From Macrobrachium rosenbergii (Eukaryota; Arthropoda; Malacostraca; Decapoda; Palaemonidae): a stretch of DNA of 64,000 bases. The notes beneath the pieces are model-generated. The model made no database searches and was not told where the DNA came from. It was given only the letters and a program-made list of their open reading frames with translations. Below, piece by piece: positions 55,050-64,000 of the stretch (the first letter of the stretch is position 1; each line of letters opens with the position of its first letter). Where the stretch lies: contig NC_089744.1 of the NCBI RefSeq assembly GCF_040412425.1, positions 41,546,599-41,610,598 of the forward strand, in the 5' to 3' direction. Made by a program: the position numbers and the translations under genes.

Positions 55050-56753
55050 AGAGTAAAATTTCAGGTAGTGGTGCAAGTATAAATGTCATTCCTGTAAAAT
55101 ATGTACCTAACCAAGTAATACAATGCTAGAGGCATGGACATCCACTACGGTTAAACCATTGGGTAAGAGTAGAGCAATTTTAAGAAATTGTATGAATAAT
55201 AAAAAACATTCTGTAGAATTTGTAGTGTTGAAAGAGAATTTTAAACCTCTTCTTGGTAAAAGGGCATCTGAACAAATGGGTTTGATAACCATAAATTATG
55301 AAAGTATTTGTGTTGTAAATGATACAATGTCTATTCATTCTGATGTTTTTGATGATGAGCTAGGCACTCTACCAGGTAAGGTACACTTAACTGTTGATGG
55401 AGCAGTACAACCCATGGCAATAACATCATGCAGAATTCCAATTAGTCAAAAAGGTAAAGTAAAGAAAATTATTGATGAAATGGCTAGGAATAAAATTATG
55501 TGTAAAGTTGATCAACCAACAGATTGGGTCAGCAGGATGGTAACAGCAACTAAAGTCAATGGGGATATTAGGTTATGCATTGATCCCCAGGTATTAAATA
55601 ATGCTCTTGAAAGGGAATTTTTCATTCAGTGCCTTTGATTGATGACGTACTGCCTGAATGGCCCAAAGCTAAAGTTTTTTCTAAGTTTGACTTAAAAAGT
55701 GAATATTGGTAATGTGTACTCGATGAAGGGTCAAGTTTATTAACAACCTTTCAGACCCCATGGGTCCGGTACAGATGGCTAAGGCTACCTTTTGGTTTTG
55801 CAGTAAGTAGTGAAATTTTCCAAGAGAGGTTGCAAATGGTTCTAGAAGGTCTTGAGGGTATTACCTGCATTGCAGATGATATTTTGGTATATGGTGTTGG
55901 TGATACTTATGAACAAGCTGTAAAAGATCATGATAACAAGTTACATAAATTGCCGACTAGGTGTAAGGAAAAGGGTATAAAACTTAATAAAGCGAAAACT
56001 GATTTAAGAAAGTCAGAATTTACTTTTTTTTATGTCATAAGGTAACTGGTAATGGTCTGATGGCAGACTTCAAAAGTGGAGGCTATCTTGAAAATGGAAC
56101 CACGTACAGATGTCACTGGTATTCAAAAATTAGGTGGTATGGCAAATTATTTAGGGAAATTTCTACCCAACCTATCTGATGAGATGGAACCTGTAAGCAA
56201 ACTGACACATCAAGGTGTCAGGTGGGAGTGGACTGAGGTTCATGATAATGCTTTTTATAGAATTAAGGAACTGATCTCTACGGCGCCTGTTTTACAGTAT
56301 TATGATCCAAATAAGGAATTAACTATTCAGTGTGATGCCTCACAGAAAGGAATAGGTGCCGCTTTGATTCAGTGCGGCAAACCGGTAGCATATGCAAGCA
56401 GAGCACTAATAGATACTGAGACTAGATATGCCCAGATAGAAAAAGAGGCTTTGTCGATAGTTTTTGCTCTAGAGAAATTTCACGATTATACATTTGGTAG
56501 AAAGACCATAATAGAAAATTACCATAAATCACTTGAAACAATCATTCTAAAACCATTATGTAGGGCACCAAAGTGTCTGCAAGGTATGTTGATGAGAATT
56601 TTACAATATGATGTTGAAGTAAAGCATAAGAAAAGTAGTGAGATGCTATTGGCTGATTATTTGTCAAGATCCTATTTGCCTTATGATGGTAGGAATAGAT
56701 TGTTTGACCATATCAATATGACTAACTTGTTACCTATTAGGCCAGAACGTTGA
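55050..56753 (+). pseudogene. Gypsy 2 pol: protease scrap, RT and RNase H
   Basis: Protease: a SGASINVIPVKYVP block near 55065-55115, with the preceding D lost by a frame disruption. RT pieces: 55123-55638 (PMAITSCRIPISQKGKVKKI, WVSRMVTATKVNGDIRLCID), then FSKFDLKSEYW with a stop where Q is expected (near 55710), RLPFGFAVSSEIFQERL and IADDILVYG (catalytic box ADD). RNase H 56076-56753: QCDASQKGIGAALIQCGKPV, YAQIEKEALSIVFALEKFHD and LLADYLSRSYL. At least four frame changes. Confidence 0.9.
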
Positions 56754-56756
56754 ATA

Positions 56757-56867
56757 ATGATCCAGAAAGAAACTGATGACGATGAAGTATTGCAATTACT
56801 GAAATCAGTGATTCTGAATGGTTGGCCTGTTAATGTGAATGGTATTCCAAGTGTACTTAAACCTTTT
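56757..56867 (+). pseudogene. Gypsy 2 pol after RNase H, truncated by insertion
   Basis: Reads MIQKETDDDEVLQLLKSVIL, NGWPVNVNGIPSVLKPFF and then stops matching. This is the segment between RNase H and the integrase zinc region in Gypsy elements. The DIRS-like element begins immediately afterwards. Confidence 0.8.
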
Positions 56868-57139
56868 TTTGTTCCGACGTAATATACAAACCCTCGGTCC
56901 TTTACCTTAGGGGTTACTTTCAGGCATAGGCTGGAAACGGCCGTTGAACTTCAAACAAGGTGGTTAGGCAGTTAACTACTGTCCGGGAGGTGGGAGTACC
57001 GCCTGCCCGGATGTAAACATTCCAATTTGCTTTTGGCCGTCGTAGTGCATGGACATTGTTCTTCGTCGCTCTCTGCCTGACTGCTTTTTTTCATCAAATT
57101 GGTGGGAAATCCTTACTTGTTTTTTTATCTTTTGCCATT

Positions 57140-58959
57140 ATGGATAAACCAACTAAGCCTTCCTATCCCCAGCGTGTATGTCCCTGGGTGGGAGGGAAGA
57201 AATGTAACTCTTTTCGGTCTGGCGTCGACACGGATCCACACGCTCTCTGCCCATCTTGCAGGGGGCGTGTGTGTTCACGCAACGCTCCCTGTATTGAGTG
57301 TTGCTCTTGGTCCCCGAGCAATGGAGGAAGTTCGAGGGGAGGAGACGTTACCGTCGTAAGCCTACCAAGGAGTCGTCCGAGGGAAACACGCCCCCGACGA
57401 CTCCATTGGTGGCGAATGTGTCGGGTTCGTTTCTCCCTCCCGGCGAGCTTCCCCGTCTTGCGCCCTCTCCCTCGGGAGGACTCCCCCTCCCCTTCCTCTT
57501 TCGTTTCATTGCTTGTGGAGGGGCACGGGGGAGAGTTGGACCGGGACATCCTCTTGGAGGTCTCTTCCCGTTCTGGAGAGGAGTTTTTTCCTCCAGAGCG
57601 GGTAGAGGCTACCCAAATTAACCCGACTTTTGCTTCAGGTCTCGGGCTGGATAGCCAGGCTACGGACTCGGCTTCAACCTGGCTACACCTGGGCCTACCT
57701 GGAACGTCACTGGAGGGACTGGTACCTCATCTCTCCACCAATCCCAGGTCTTGGCTTCCCCTGCCTTGCAACACGCGGTACCGCTGCCTCCTGGCTTCCT
57801 GGCCCCATTCACGCGAGCAGGCCCCGCCTACATGGTGATGTCACCCTTCCCGTATGTGACTGTTGCTGCCCCCGTTGCTGACCCTGGCTCGTCTACGACT
57901 GCAGTTCCTCGCTTCATGATCCAGCCCAGCCCTTCGTCTGTTCCTCTCCCCATTCCATTGACTCTGGCGCGGCCTGGCATAACTTCCCATGCGGGAGGGG
58001 CAGCGCCTGCATTCCCGGCCCCGCCCACTTTTGTTCCTGGCAGACACGCGGTTGCTCCCACCCAGGTAAGTGCTGGCCCGAGCTCCGTGGTCTCTTCCCG
58101 GGATGTGCCTTCTGCTGCAGCCCCTCCTGCCGTTCCTGAGTCTTCGACTGCGCCCGCCTGGTTTGGGGATCTAACAGCGATTCTGAAGCAGATGGTGAAG
58201 AAGAAGAAGAAGAGGTCTAGAAAGGTATCGTCATCTTCGTCTTCGTCTTCATCATCGTCAGCGTCTTCGTCTGCTGCCTCTTCTGCTTCTCCTTCCGGGG
58301 CTTCGCAACCGAAGAAGAAGAAGCCTGCCTCTCCCCCCACAAGAAGCCTCACACCGAGGCTTCTAAGGGTCTGCCTCCTTCCACAGGGAAGGCAGTGGGA
58401 TCTCTCGTTGGCTCTTCCCGATCCTCGGATCAGGGAACCACTGGCCTGGCCTCTGGGTCAGTCACATCGGGAGCCAAGGGCGTGCAGACCAAGGTCTGCA
58501 ACCCCCCCCACTGTCCCTAAGAAAACTCCTGCTTTGAAGGCCAGCGAGTCCGTGCCGGACACTCGTTCGCGAGTTGCTCCGAGTACCCGGGTACCCCAGT
58601 CTGATACTGGAGAAACTTCTCGCCGTACGGACCAGGGCGTGGGGCGAGAGAAAGAGCCCGGGCATGCAGGTGCCCCGGCTCTTCCTGCTGGCACTCCTGT
58701 GAGTACCAAGTCAGGTTCTCGAGATAGCGCTTCGGCCCCTCGGGGCCGAACGCCAGGAGAGGTGGAGAAGAGGTCCCCTGCTCAGTCTTCCCGAGAGGCT
58801 ATGGCCTCGAAGAAGACTGGGGCGCGTCCAGAGGACAGCGCGCTCGACTCCTCCCAGTCCCCGGCCACGTCCGCGCAGCCAGCCTGGCTCGGGGGAGGCA
58901 AGCGCGCGGCTCGGCTTGCGGGAGCTGCTCCGCTCTCCTCGGGAGATTGCTTCGCCTAG
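57140..58959 (+). pseudogene. DIRS-like gag
   Basis: From ATG 57140, MDKPTKPSYPQRVCPWVGG is followed by C-x-x-C pairs: ALCPSCRGRVC, APCIECCSW and, after a frame change near 57310, SPEQWRKFEGRRRYRRKP. The Cys-rich 'HxLCPxCR.C..xxPC..C..W' arrangement is typical of DIRS-type gag. The remainder (57751-58959) is low-complexity Pro/Ser/Ala with a KKKKKRSRK block and a long serine run. Frame changes make it non-functional. Confidence 0.65.
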
Positions 58960-59640
58960 GCGAAAGCAGTCTTCTCAACCCGGACTGCCATCACCACCGT
59001 GGGTTGGTGACCGCTCCTGGCCCGCTGCCTCTGTTGGTTCTGCCAGCAAAGTCAGTGGGAGTGCCCGATCCTCCTCACCTGTCCCCTCCGCCCCTTCGGC
59101 TTCTTCCAGGGGGCGCGAGTCAGACAGGAAGAACTCTGGCGAGTTTTCTCCCCAGAGTTCTACCTTGTGGGCGTACGAACCTGGCTCGGTCCTTGGCTCG
59201 ACCAGGTCTTACGCCCGCATGGTCCAGGAAGGATCACGGGGGTCTGCCGAGGTTCTCCCTCCTGCAGGGAGAGTAGATCGGGAGGAACGCACCCTAGAAG
59301 GACTCAAGGATCCTCTGCCCCAGGATGTGGACACTCCTGAGATACAGAGGACTTTTGCAGAGGTTATCGTGCTGATTCGTCAGCACAATGACCTCGGGGA
59401 AGGACCACGGCTTCTTCTGTGGATCGTCTGTCACGCCTCGAATCCTTTTGGGGACCTAAGAAGGAACCCAAGGCTTCAGTGGGACTACCGTGGTCCACGC
59501 TTGCTGAGGGGGTCCTCGACCAAGTGAACAGTCTTGTGTCTGGGCAAGACAGCTCACTTCGTTCGAGCCACTCGGACAAGCCTGAGAGAACCAAAAACCT
59601 TAGAGGATCGGCCCCTAATCTTTGGTGTTCTGTTAAAAAC
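58916..59640 (+). pseudogene. DIRS-like gag C-terminal part
   Basis: Ser/Arg/Pro-rich reading with FWGPKKEPKASVGLPWS, LAEGVLDQVNSLVSGQD in the 59419 frame, resembling the C-terminal gag segment of DIRS elements. It is directly joined to the recombinase fragment at about 59630-59640, which marks the internal deletion. Confidence 0.5.
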
Positions 59641-59945
59641 CCCAGCCGTCCTTTGTCCAAGAATGCGCTATCATTCTTTTTAAGATCCATGATTTCGGAA
59701 GCACATTCGGGAGTTCAAGATGATTTACTACCCTTGTGCAAAGTAAGGGCTCATGAAATAAGAGCCGTGGCTACGTCTTTCAAATGTAACCTGTGTCTCT
59801 CTTCAATTTTGCAAACTACATTTTGGAGGTGCAAGTCAGTGTTTGCCATGTTTTACTTACAGGACTACAGTGTACGAAAAATGCAGTACTTTAGGTCCAT
59901 TCTTCGCAGCAGGCATGGTACTGGGGAATGAAGGATAGGAGGAAC
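59640..59945 (+). pseudogene. DIRS-type tyrosine recombinase, C-terminal third
   Basis: Reads PSRPLSKNALSFFLRSM, KVRAHEIRAVATSFKCNLCL, ILQTTFWRCKSVFAMFYLQD. The H-x-x-R (HEIR), the W/H position (FWRCK) and the tyrosine nucleophile (FYLQD) of the recombinase are visible. A one-base slip near 59885 puts the DIRS-typical LGPFFAAGMVLG in the next frame. The N-terminal catalytic arginine region is missing. Confidence 0.82.
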
Positions 59946-60436
59946 GCCTTCCTTTTTCTTCTATCCACTCTCCTTGAATAAGAACAGTTGTACTTCTTGG
60001 GAAGTCTGGTGGACACTGAGTTGTGAGTGTCACCAATCTATATTTTATGGTTTTGGCTAAAATTTTGTATGTTGTAGGTTAATTTTATCTGGTCTTTGTT
60101 GTTCTGTTGTACTGCGCCCAGGGCAAAGGCAGATCCACATATTATTTGTGTGACCCTGTGGGATTGTTAGCTTGGGCAACCTGCAATTAACCTCCTACGT
60201 TGCAGAGCACCCACTCAAGCAGAGGTGACCTTTGGCTCTACTGCCAAGCCGCTACAGGTCAAGAGGAGCCACGACCAGAGGCAGTACCCGTCTGCTGTTG
60301 CTCCCTCACCAGGTAAGGTTACAACAAGCATTCCGAGATGCTAGCTAATTTGCTATCCCAAATTATCCTCCATATCGAGTAGTTTTTTGGGTAGTATATG
60401 TCCATTTATCCCACCTCCACTCAATGTGGGATTCAG

Positions 60437-60745
60437 CTATGTAATTATTTGGTAAGTTCCTTATATAAAAATGGCATTTTTATTATAAAATAAAGTTTTA
60501 TATATACTTACCAAATAATTACATGATCGGAGCCCACCCTCCTCTCCCCTCATGGACATAGAACATAAACGAATTGGGCTCTTTAGCTACGTTGTACCTA
60601 TTCTTCCCCGATAGTGGGCGGGGCAGCATACCTACACCCAAAACAAAAGAGCACTACCTCGAATTTTGAATTTTGAGCTGCCGTGTAAAGTAGAAACTAT
60701 AGCTATGTAATTATTTGGTAAGTATATATAAAACTTTACTTTATA
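60437..60745. repeat. Inverted/direct repeat cluster at the DIRS-like 3' end
   Basis: 'gctatgtaattatttggtaa' occurs at about 60435 and 60704, and its reverse complement ('cttaccaaataattacat') at about 60505. The 60704 copy plus 'tatataaaactttactttat' is an extended inverted match to 60483-60525. This is compatible with an internal complementary region plus terminal repeat. Confidence 0.85.
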
Positions 60746-60749
60746 AAAA

Positions 60750-61135
60750 TGTAATTTCTTGGTAAGAAAAAGTGGGATTCTGGTAAAGTTGTTGAAAAAC
60801 TTGAAAATAGATCTTATGTAGTAGAATCTAATGATAGTTTGTTAAGGAGAAATAGAGTTCATTTAAAGAAAACTAATGAAATGGGAAGACCAGAGAAAGT
60901 AAACCAAGAGAATGGTGTGGAAGCTAGTCCTAGCAAACCTACAAAGAAAGCAAGTCCTGACACTGATATAGGAGTTAATTCTGATGTATCAGTAAATGAT
61001 GCTAAAGGGCAAATTGATGTGAGTTCTGTAAATATTGATTGCGCTGTTCAGTCCAGTAGGATGAGTAGAGAAATAAGAAGCACTAGAAATAAGATGCCAA
61101 ATAGATTTAAAGATTTTGTTATGAGCAGGTGATGT
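60750..61135 (+). pseudogene. Gypsy 2 integrase C-terminal part
   Basis: Continues in frame as VRKKWDSGKVVEKLENRSYV, VESNDSLLRRNRVHLKKT and a hydrophilic tail ending RFKDFVMSR at TGA 61130-61132. The 'KWxxGxVxExxxxRSY...LRRNRxHL' motif is the Gypsy integrase C-terminal domain. The catalytic D,D,E core that should precede it is missing from the window. Confidence 0.82.
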
Positions 61136-61233
61136 TTTGTGTGTTTATAACCTTGCTAGTGTTTGATTCCTTATTTTCCAGAAGATTTATTTTATGTTTT
61201 TAGTGTGTACTTTCTTTTTCAAAACAAGGGGGA

Positions 61234-61485
61234 TGTTACAATAATTGATATTTCTATAATTATTTGAGTTAATATATGTAATTGTGTAAAGGTTTATATT
61301 AATTGTGTAAAGGTGTAAGACCTACGTCATTCTTGTAAACATGCATTACCACGCCTAGTTTGTGATCGACGCGTGTAAACAATAATATTCAGATACCAAT
61401 AAATGGAGATCATTGCAGCAGGTGTTGTCGTTCTGCCCACCTTTGTTAGCTATTATTAATCAAATGGAACCCCAATACTTCAACA
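61234..61485 (+). repeat. 3' LTR of Gypsy element 2
   Basis: 252 bp, about 21 bp longer than the 5' LTR because of a short internal duplication ('gtttatattaattgtgtaaa'). Otherwise few substitutions. Confidence 0.93.
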
Positions 61486-61830
61486 ACATGCGTGGCAGAA
61501 TTTTCACTTTTCACTTGATATTTAATTGGGAAATAAAAAAAAATTAAACCTTTAAGAAAACCTTTCAAAAGATTGAAGCTTCATTAACAAAATGAGCTAT
61601 AGGAAACTGCCATACGAACTAAAATAGGCATGTGAAGTCTTTGTAAAACAGGTGTTGAAAGCAATTTTGAATCCGGTATGGTGTCCCCCCAAACACTGTG
61701 ACAAAATGAATGGCGATTGGACACTTCCTTCCCAGAGCTCATTTAATGGTGTACTGAACACTGATTGCATATATATGTAATGTTTATAGAATTTACTCAA
61801 GATTTTAGTTATAATCAGCATGATAAAACA

Positions 61831-64000
61831 TTTGTTCCGACATGATGTACAAACCGTCGGTCCTTTACAATAGGAATTACTTTCAGCCTAGGCTGGAAAC
61901 AGCCGTTAAACTGTTGAGCAAGGTGGTTAGGCAGTAACTACTGCCAGGTAGGCGGGAATACCCGCCTGCCAGGAATACCCGCCTGCCGGGATGCAAACAT
62001 TCCAGTTTGCTTTCGGCCGTCATGCGTTGCAGACGTGGTTTCGGATCTCTCTGCCTGACTGTTATTAAGCTCTTATTATCCCGGTGGGATCTTAATGTAC
62101 TTTTCTGTATACATTACGTTTGTTTGATATTTAATAGTACAAACCCACGATTTTGTGATAACCTTGCCTAAGCTGTCATTCCCCTGCTCTGTGTCTTGGG
62201 TTTGACAGCCAAGGGCGTATTTAGAGGAGCGTAACCGAGTGGTAATGCTTCTCTTCCAGTAGCCCTTTATTTAGATAGTGAAGGCATTCCCCTGTACAAT
62301 CAGAAATATTAGATTGGGATTTAATATCTTCGCTCCCCTACATTGATCAGGATGTAAGAGTTCGCTTCCCTTCTTGGGCTCCCGCCCTCTGTGTACAAGG
62401 GCATGACTACTTCCTTCCTACTTGTGCTGAGTGTTGTTTTTGCTGCCTGCGCTTAGAGAGTTGTGGGGCAGGTGGGAGGTTACGGGCGTCGTCTGTAAGT
62501 TCCGTTTCCACGGCGCCCTTGGTGGCCTCCCCTCCGTCCTTTTATCTTCCCATAGGTTCTTCCTTATCTCTCCTTTGGTAGAGATCTCTCTCCTTCGCCC
62601 TGTTGCTTGTCATGCGAAGACCGCGAGGGGGTTGGCGGGCAGTCGGATTACCCCTTCTTGGGTACCTCCTCTCACTGCATAGGGCAGTCCCCCTTGTGGC
62701 AAGAGGAGTTTCCCTGTCTAATCATCTTTGCATTTTCTTTCAGGTTGACAGTGAGCATCACAGACACAGCAGTAGTTGGCTGGATATCTCAGGGGATATC
62801 TCGCATGAAGGAGTCCCGACGTTCATTTAGTGTTGGGTAATTCTAAGTACTAGCTCCGCACCTGTTTTTACTTTGGAAACTGGGTTTTTCTACACTTTTA
62901 GGGCTTCTGATACTGGCGGTGAGTTTGTTTGTTGTCGGCCAACTGTTATTTGCCCCCTAACTCTACTCAACAGTAAAGGGAGACTGTGGGAATTCGGGGT
63001 TTTGGGTGGGGGAGAACACAGAAATGGAGCGGACATCTTTACATTGAGGAGGCGTCCTCTGGAGAGGAAAGACGAGAGGGAGTTATTTGCCAGCAGGAGG
63101 GAGTTAAATGCATTTTGCTGTGTTTAGTGTTGGCATCGGGGGGATGGAATGTCCCTTTGCCATGTTTAGTACTGGCCTGGGGGGTACCCATACGTTAACA
63201 AGTTATTGCACTTGCCGGACAGGATATGAAGCGTTCCAAACAGGTGTACTTGTGCTCTTATCTTGTGAAGATCACTTATGGAAACCCCTTGTTGGATGGA
63301 CTTCAGGGGTTAATTACAGGTTAATTACATTCGTGCGACAAAAATTAAAGGTAAATCCATACTTAGCAACCAAAAAACTGTAGAAAAAGTCAGGTTAGAA
63401 GGAAATCGCCGCCGCAGGGCTACTACTTAGATCTACCTAGTGTTGCTTCGGGATCAACCACAGTACCTGGCTGGATGACATAGTTCCATGTTGGGATCAT
63501 CCCAAATCTGTTCCCGCCGATGTGGATTGATCGCTGTCATTGCTGGCCTTCTTGTATGCTGTGGCAATGCCTCTGGCGTATCTGTGGTTCATCTGCTCCT
63601 GCTGTTCCCTATGTTATGCTCCTGTTAACTCTACGACAGTCTGGGCGGCACTTCATGGTCTCCTGCTGCAGCCATCCTGATCGTTCCTGTCGCTGCTGGT
63701 GACTTGCATGTGACATTCCTGTCCGTTGCAGTGGCTCCTGCCTTCCGAACCACTTCTGTAGCTCCTGCATCGGCTGTCCTGATTGTGCCTGCTGCTTCTC
63801 CTGGTGGTCGTGCCCGGACCGCTGCTGTTGTGTTCCTGCCAGCTGCCCTGGAGGTTACGATGTCCGCCATCCTGTAGAAGATGTCGGCATGAAGGTGAAG
63901 GAAGCTGCCGTGTGGAAGTGATGCTCCTGGCCGTTGCAGTAGCTCCTGCCTTCCGAACCACTTCCGTAGCTCCTGCATCGGCTGTCCCGATCATGCCTGC
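61831..64000 (+). mobile_element. Second DIRS-like element, 5' part, running off the window
   Basis: About 250 bp from 'tttgttccgacatgatgtac' match the left end of the element at 56871 (same order of 'ggtcctttac', 'ggctggaaac', 'aaggtggttaggcag', 'ctctctgcctgactg'). A gag-like but heavily broken region follows: 'HDYFLPTCAECCFCC' near 62400, then Ser/Pro/Ala-rich readings at 63500-64000. It is more diverged than the first copy. The end is outside the window. Confidence 0.75.
63725..64000 (+). repeat. 208-bp tandem duplication in the second DIRS-like gag region
   Basis: 'gttgcagtggctcctgcctt' at 63725 recurs as 'gttgcagtagctcctgcctt' at 63933, and the match continues ('ccgaaccacttc', 'gtagctcctgcatcggctgt') to the window end. 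In one frame it encodes VAPAFRTTSVAPASAV repeats. Confidence 0.9.

Larger units (their letters stand above)
56871..60745 (+). mobile_element. DIRS-like (tyrosine-recombinase) retroelement, internally deleted
   Basis: About 3.9 kb inserted in the Gypsy 2 integrase. The left end 'gttccgacgtaatatacaaa' recurs at 61831. A gag-like ORF with a cysteine cluster is followed by low-complexity gag and, fused to it, the last third of a DIRS-type tyrosine recombinase (RAHEIR, WRCK, FYLQDY). RT, RNase H and the recombinase N-terminus are absent. Near the 3' end an inverted-repeat pair ('atgtaattatttggtaag' at 60437 and 60706; its complement at about 60505) resembles the terminal and internal complementary regions of DIRS elements. 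Exact ends are uncertain by about 10 bp, and no target duplication is seen, as usual for DIRS. Confidence 0.8.
50437..61485 (+). mobile_element. Ty3/Gypsy LTR retrotransposon 2, nested host of other elements
   Basis: An element with matching LTRs, a primer-binding site, gag, protease-RT-RNase H, a truncated integrase and a polypurine tract ('aaaacaaggggga') before the 3' LTR. Flanks acatt and acatg give a near-perfect target duplication. It lies in the first visible intron of the SH2B-type gene, same strand. Its 11 kb include two later insertions: a TTAA-flanked element (50941-53876) before gag and a DIRS-like element (about 56871-60745) in the integrase. It is AT-richer than Gypsy 1, with several stops and frameshifts. 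Confidence 0.92.

Noticed and set aside
57828..58352. Minus-strand 174-codon acidic/Gly-rich frame
   Set aside because: Antisense of the Ser/Lys-rich low-complexity DIRS-like gag; no motifs.

Overview
The window looks like a gene-poor stretch of a decapod crustacean nuclear genome, possibly a caridean shrimp. The pointers are: very dense (TA)n, (CT)n/(GA)n and (ATT)n microsatellites; AT-rich unique DNA; intron-rich animal genes; many retroelement classes side by side (BEL/Pao, Ty3/Gypsy, DIRS-like, Penelope-like, RNase-H-bearing LINE and RTE-like LINE pieces); and a SINE-like repeat at 18.89-19.17 kb that resembles a repeat I remember from decapod genomes. The taxonomic call is inference. Only two host protein-coding genes can be supported, both on the + strand.

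Gene 1 (about 16.5-33.1 kb) is a TRPA-family cation channel. Fourteen exons were located (13 confident or fairly confident, plus a provisional first exon). All junctions keep frame, giving an open model of 1234 codons plus stop. It has about 15 ankyrin repeats, a linker, membrane segments S1-S6 with a TRPA-type pore motif ([10 protein letters not shown]), and a short C-terminus. Its introns hold a 3.1-kb decayed LINE in the same orientation, a SINE and many microsatellites. A possible 54-nt cassette exon lies at 22966-23019.

Gene 2 starts at 49267. Its single visible coding exon (211 codons) encodes the N-terminal dimerisation region and the beginning of the PH domain of an SH2B/Lnk-type adaptor. 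The rest of the gene must lie beyond base 64000. The intron holds a nested set of mobile elements: an 11-kb Gypsy element (50437-61485) contains a 2.9-kb TTAA-flanked piggyBac-like non-autonomous element made largely of a ~380-bp tandem array. That element itself contains a 359-bp long-TIR MITE. A 3.9-kb internally deleted DIRS-like element has replaced the Gypsy integrase core. A second DIRS-like copy begins at 61831 and runs off the end.

Layout. 1-5.9 kb: unique or decayed DNA. 5.9-10.5 kb: BEL/Pao remnant with an in-frame 30-bp minisatellite in its integrase. 10.5-14 kb: a 317-bp direct-repeat pair around a LINE scrap, then a SINE-like inverted unit. 15.2-16.3 kb: two Penelope-like fragments head to head. 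16.5-33.1 kb: TRPA. 33.1-37.3 kb: mostly unrecognised, with a perfect 61-bp palindrome, an RTE-like LINE 3' end and a (CATACC)n tract. 37.4-43.3 kb: a nearly complete but disabled Ty3/Gypsy element (37559-42611) inserted in a ~92-bp minisatellite. 43.4-49.2 kb: LINE scraps, a 553-bp fold-back element and microsatellites. 49.3-64 kb: the SH2B-type gene and its nested transposons.

No tRNA, rRNA or CRISPR array was seen. The host genes do not form an operon or pathway; they are ordinary neighbours. All mobile elements recognised here carry stops, frameshifts or deletions.
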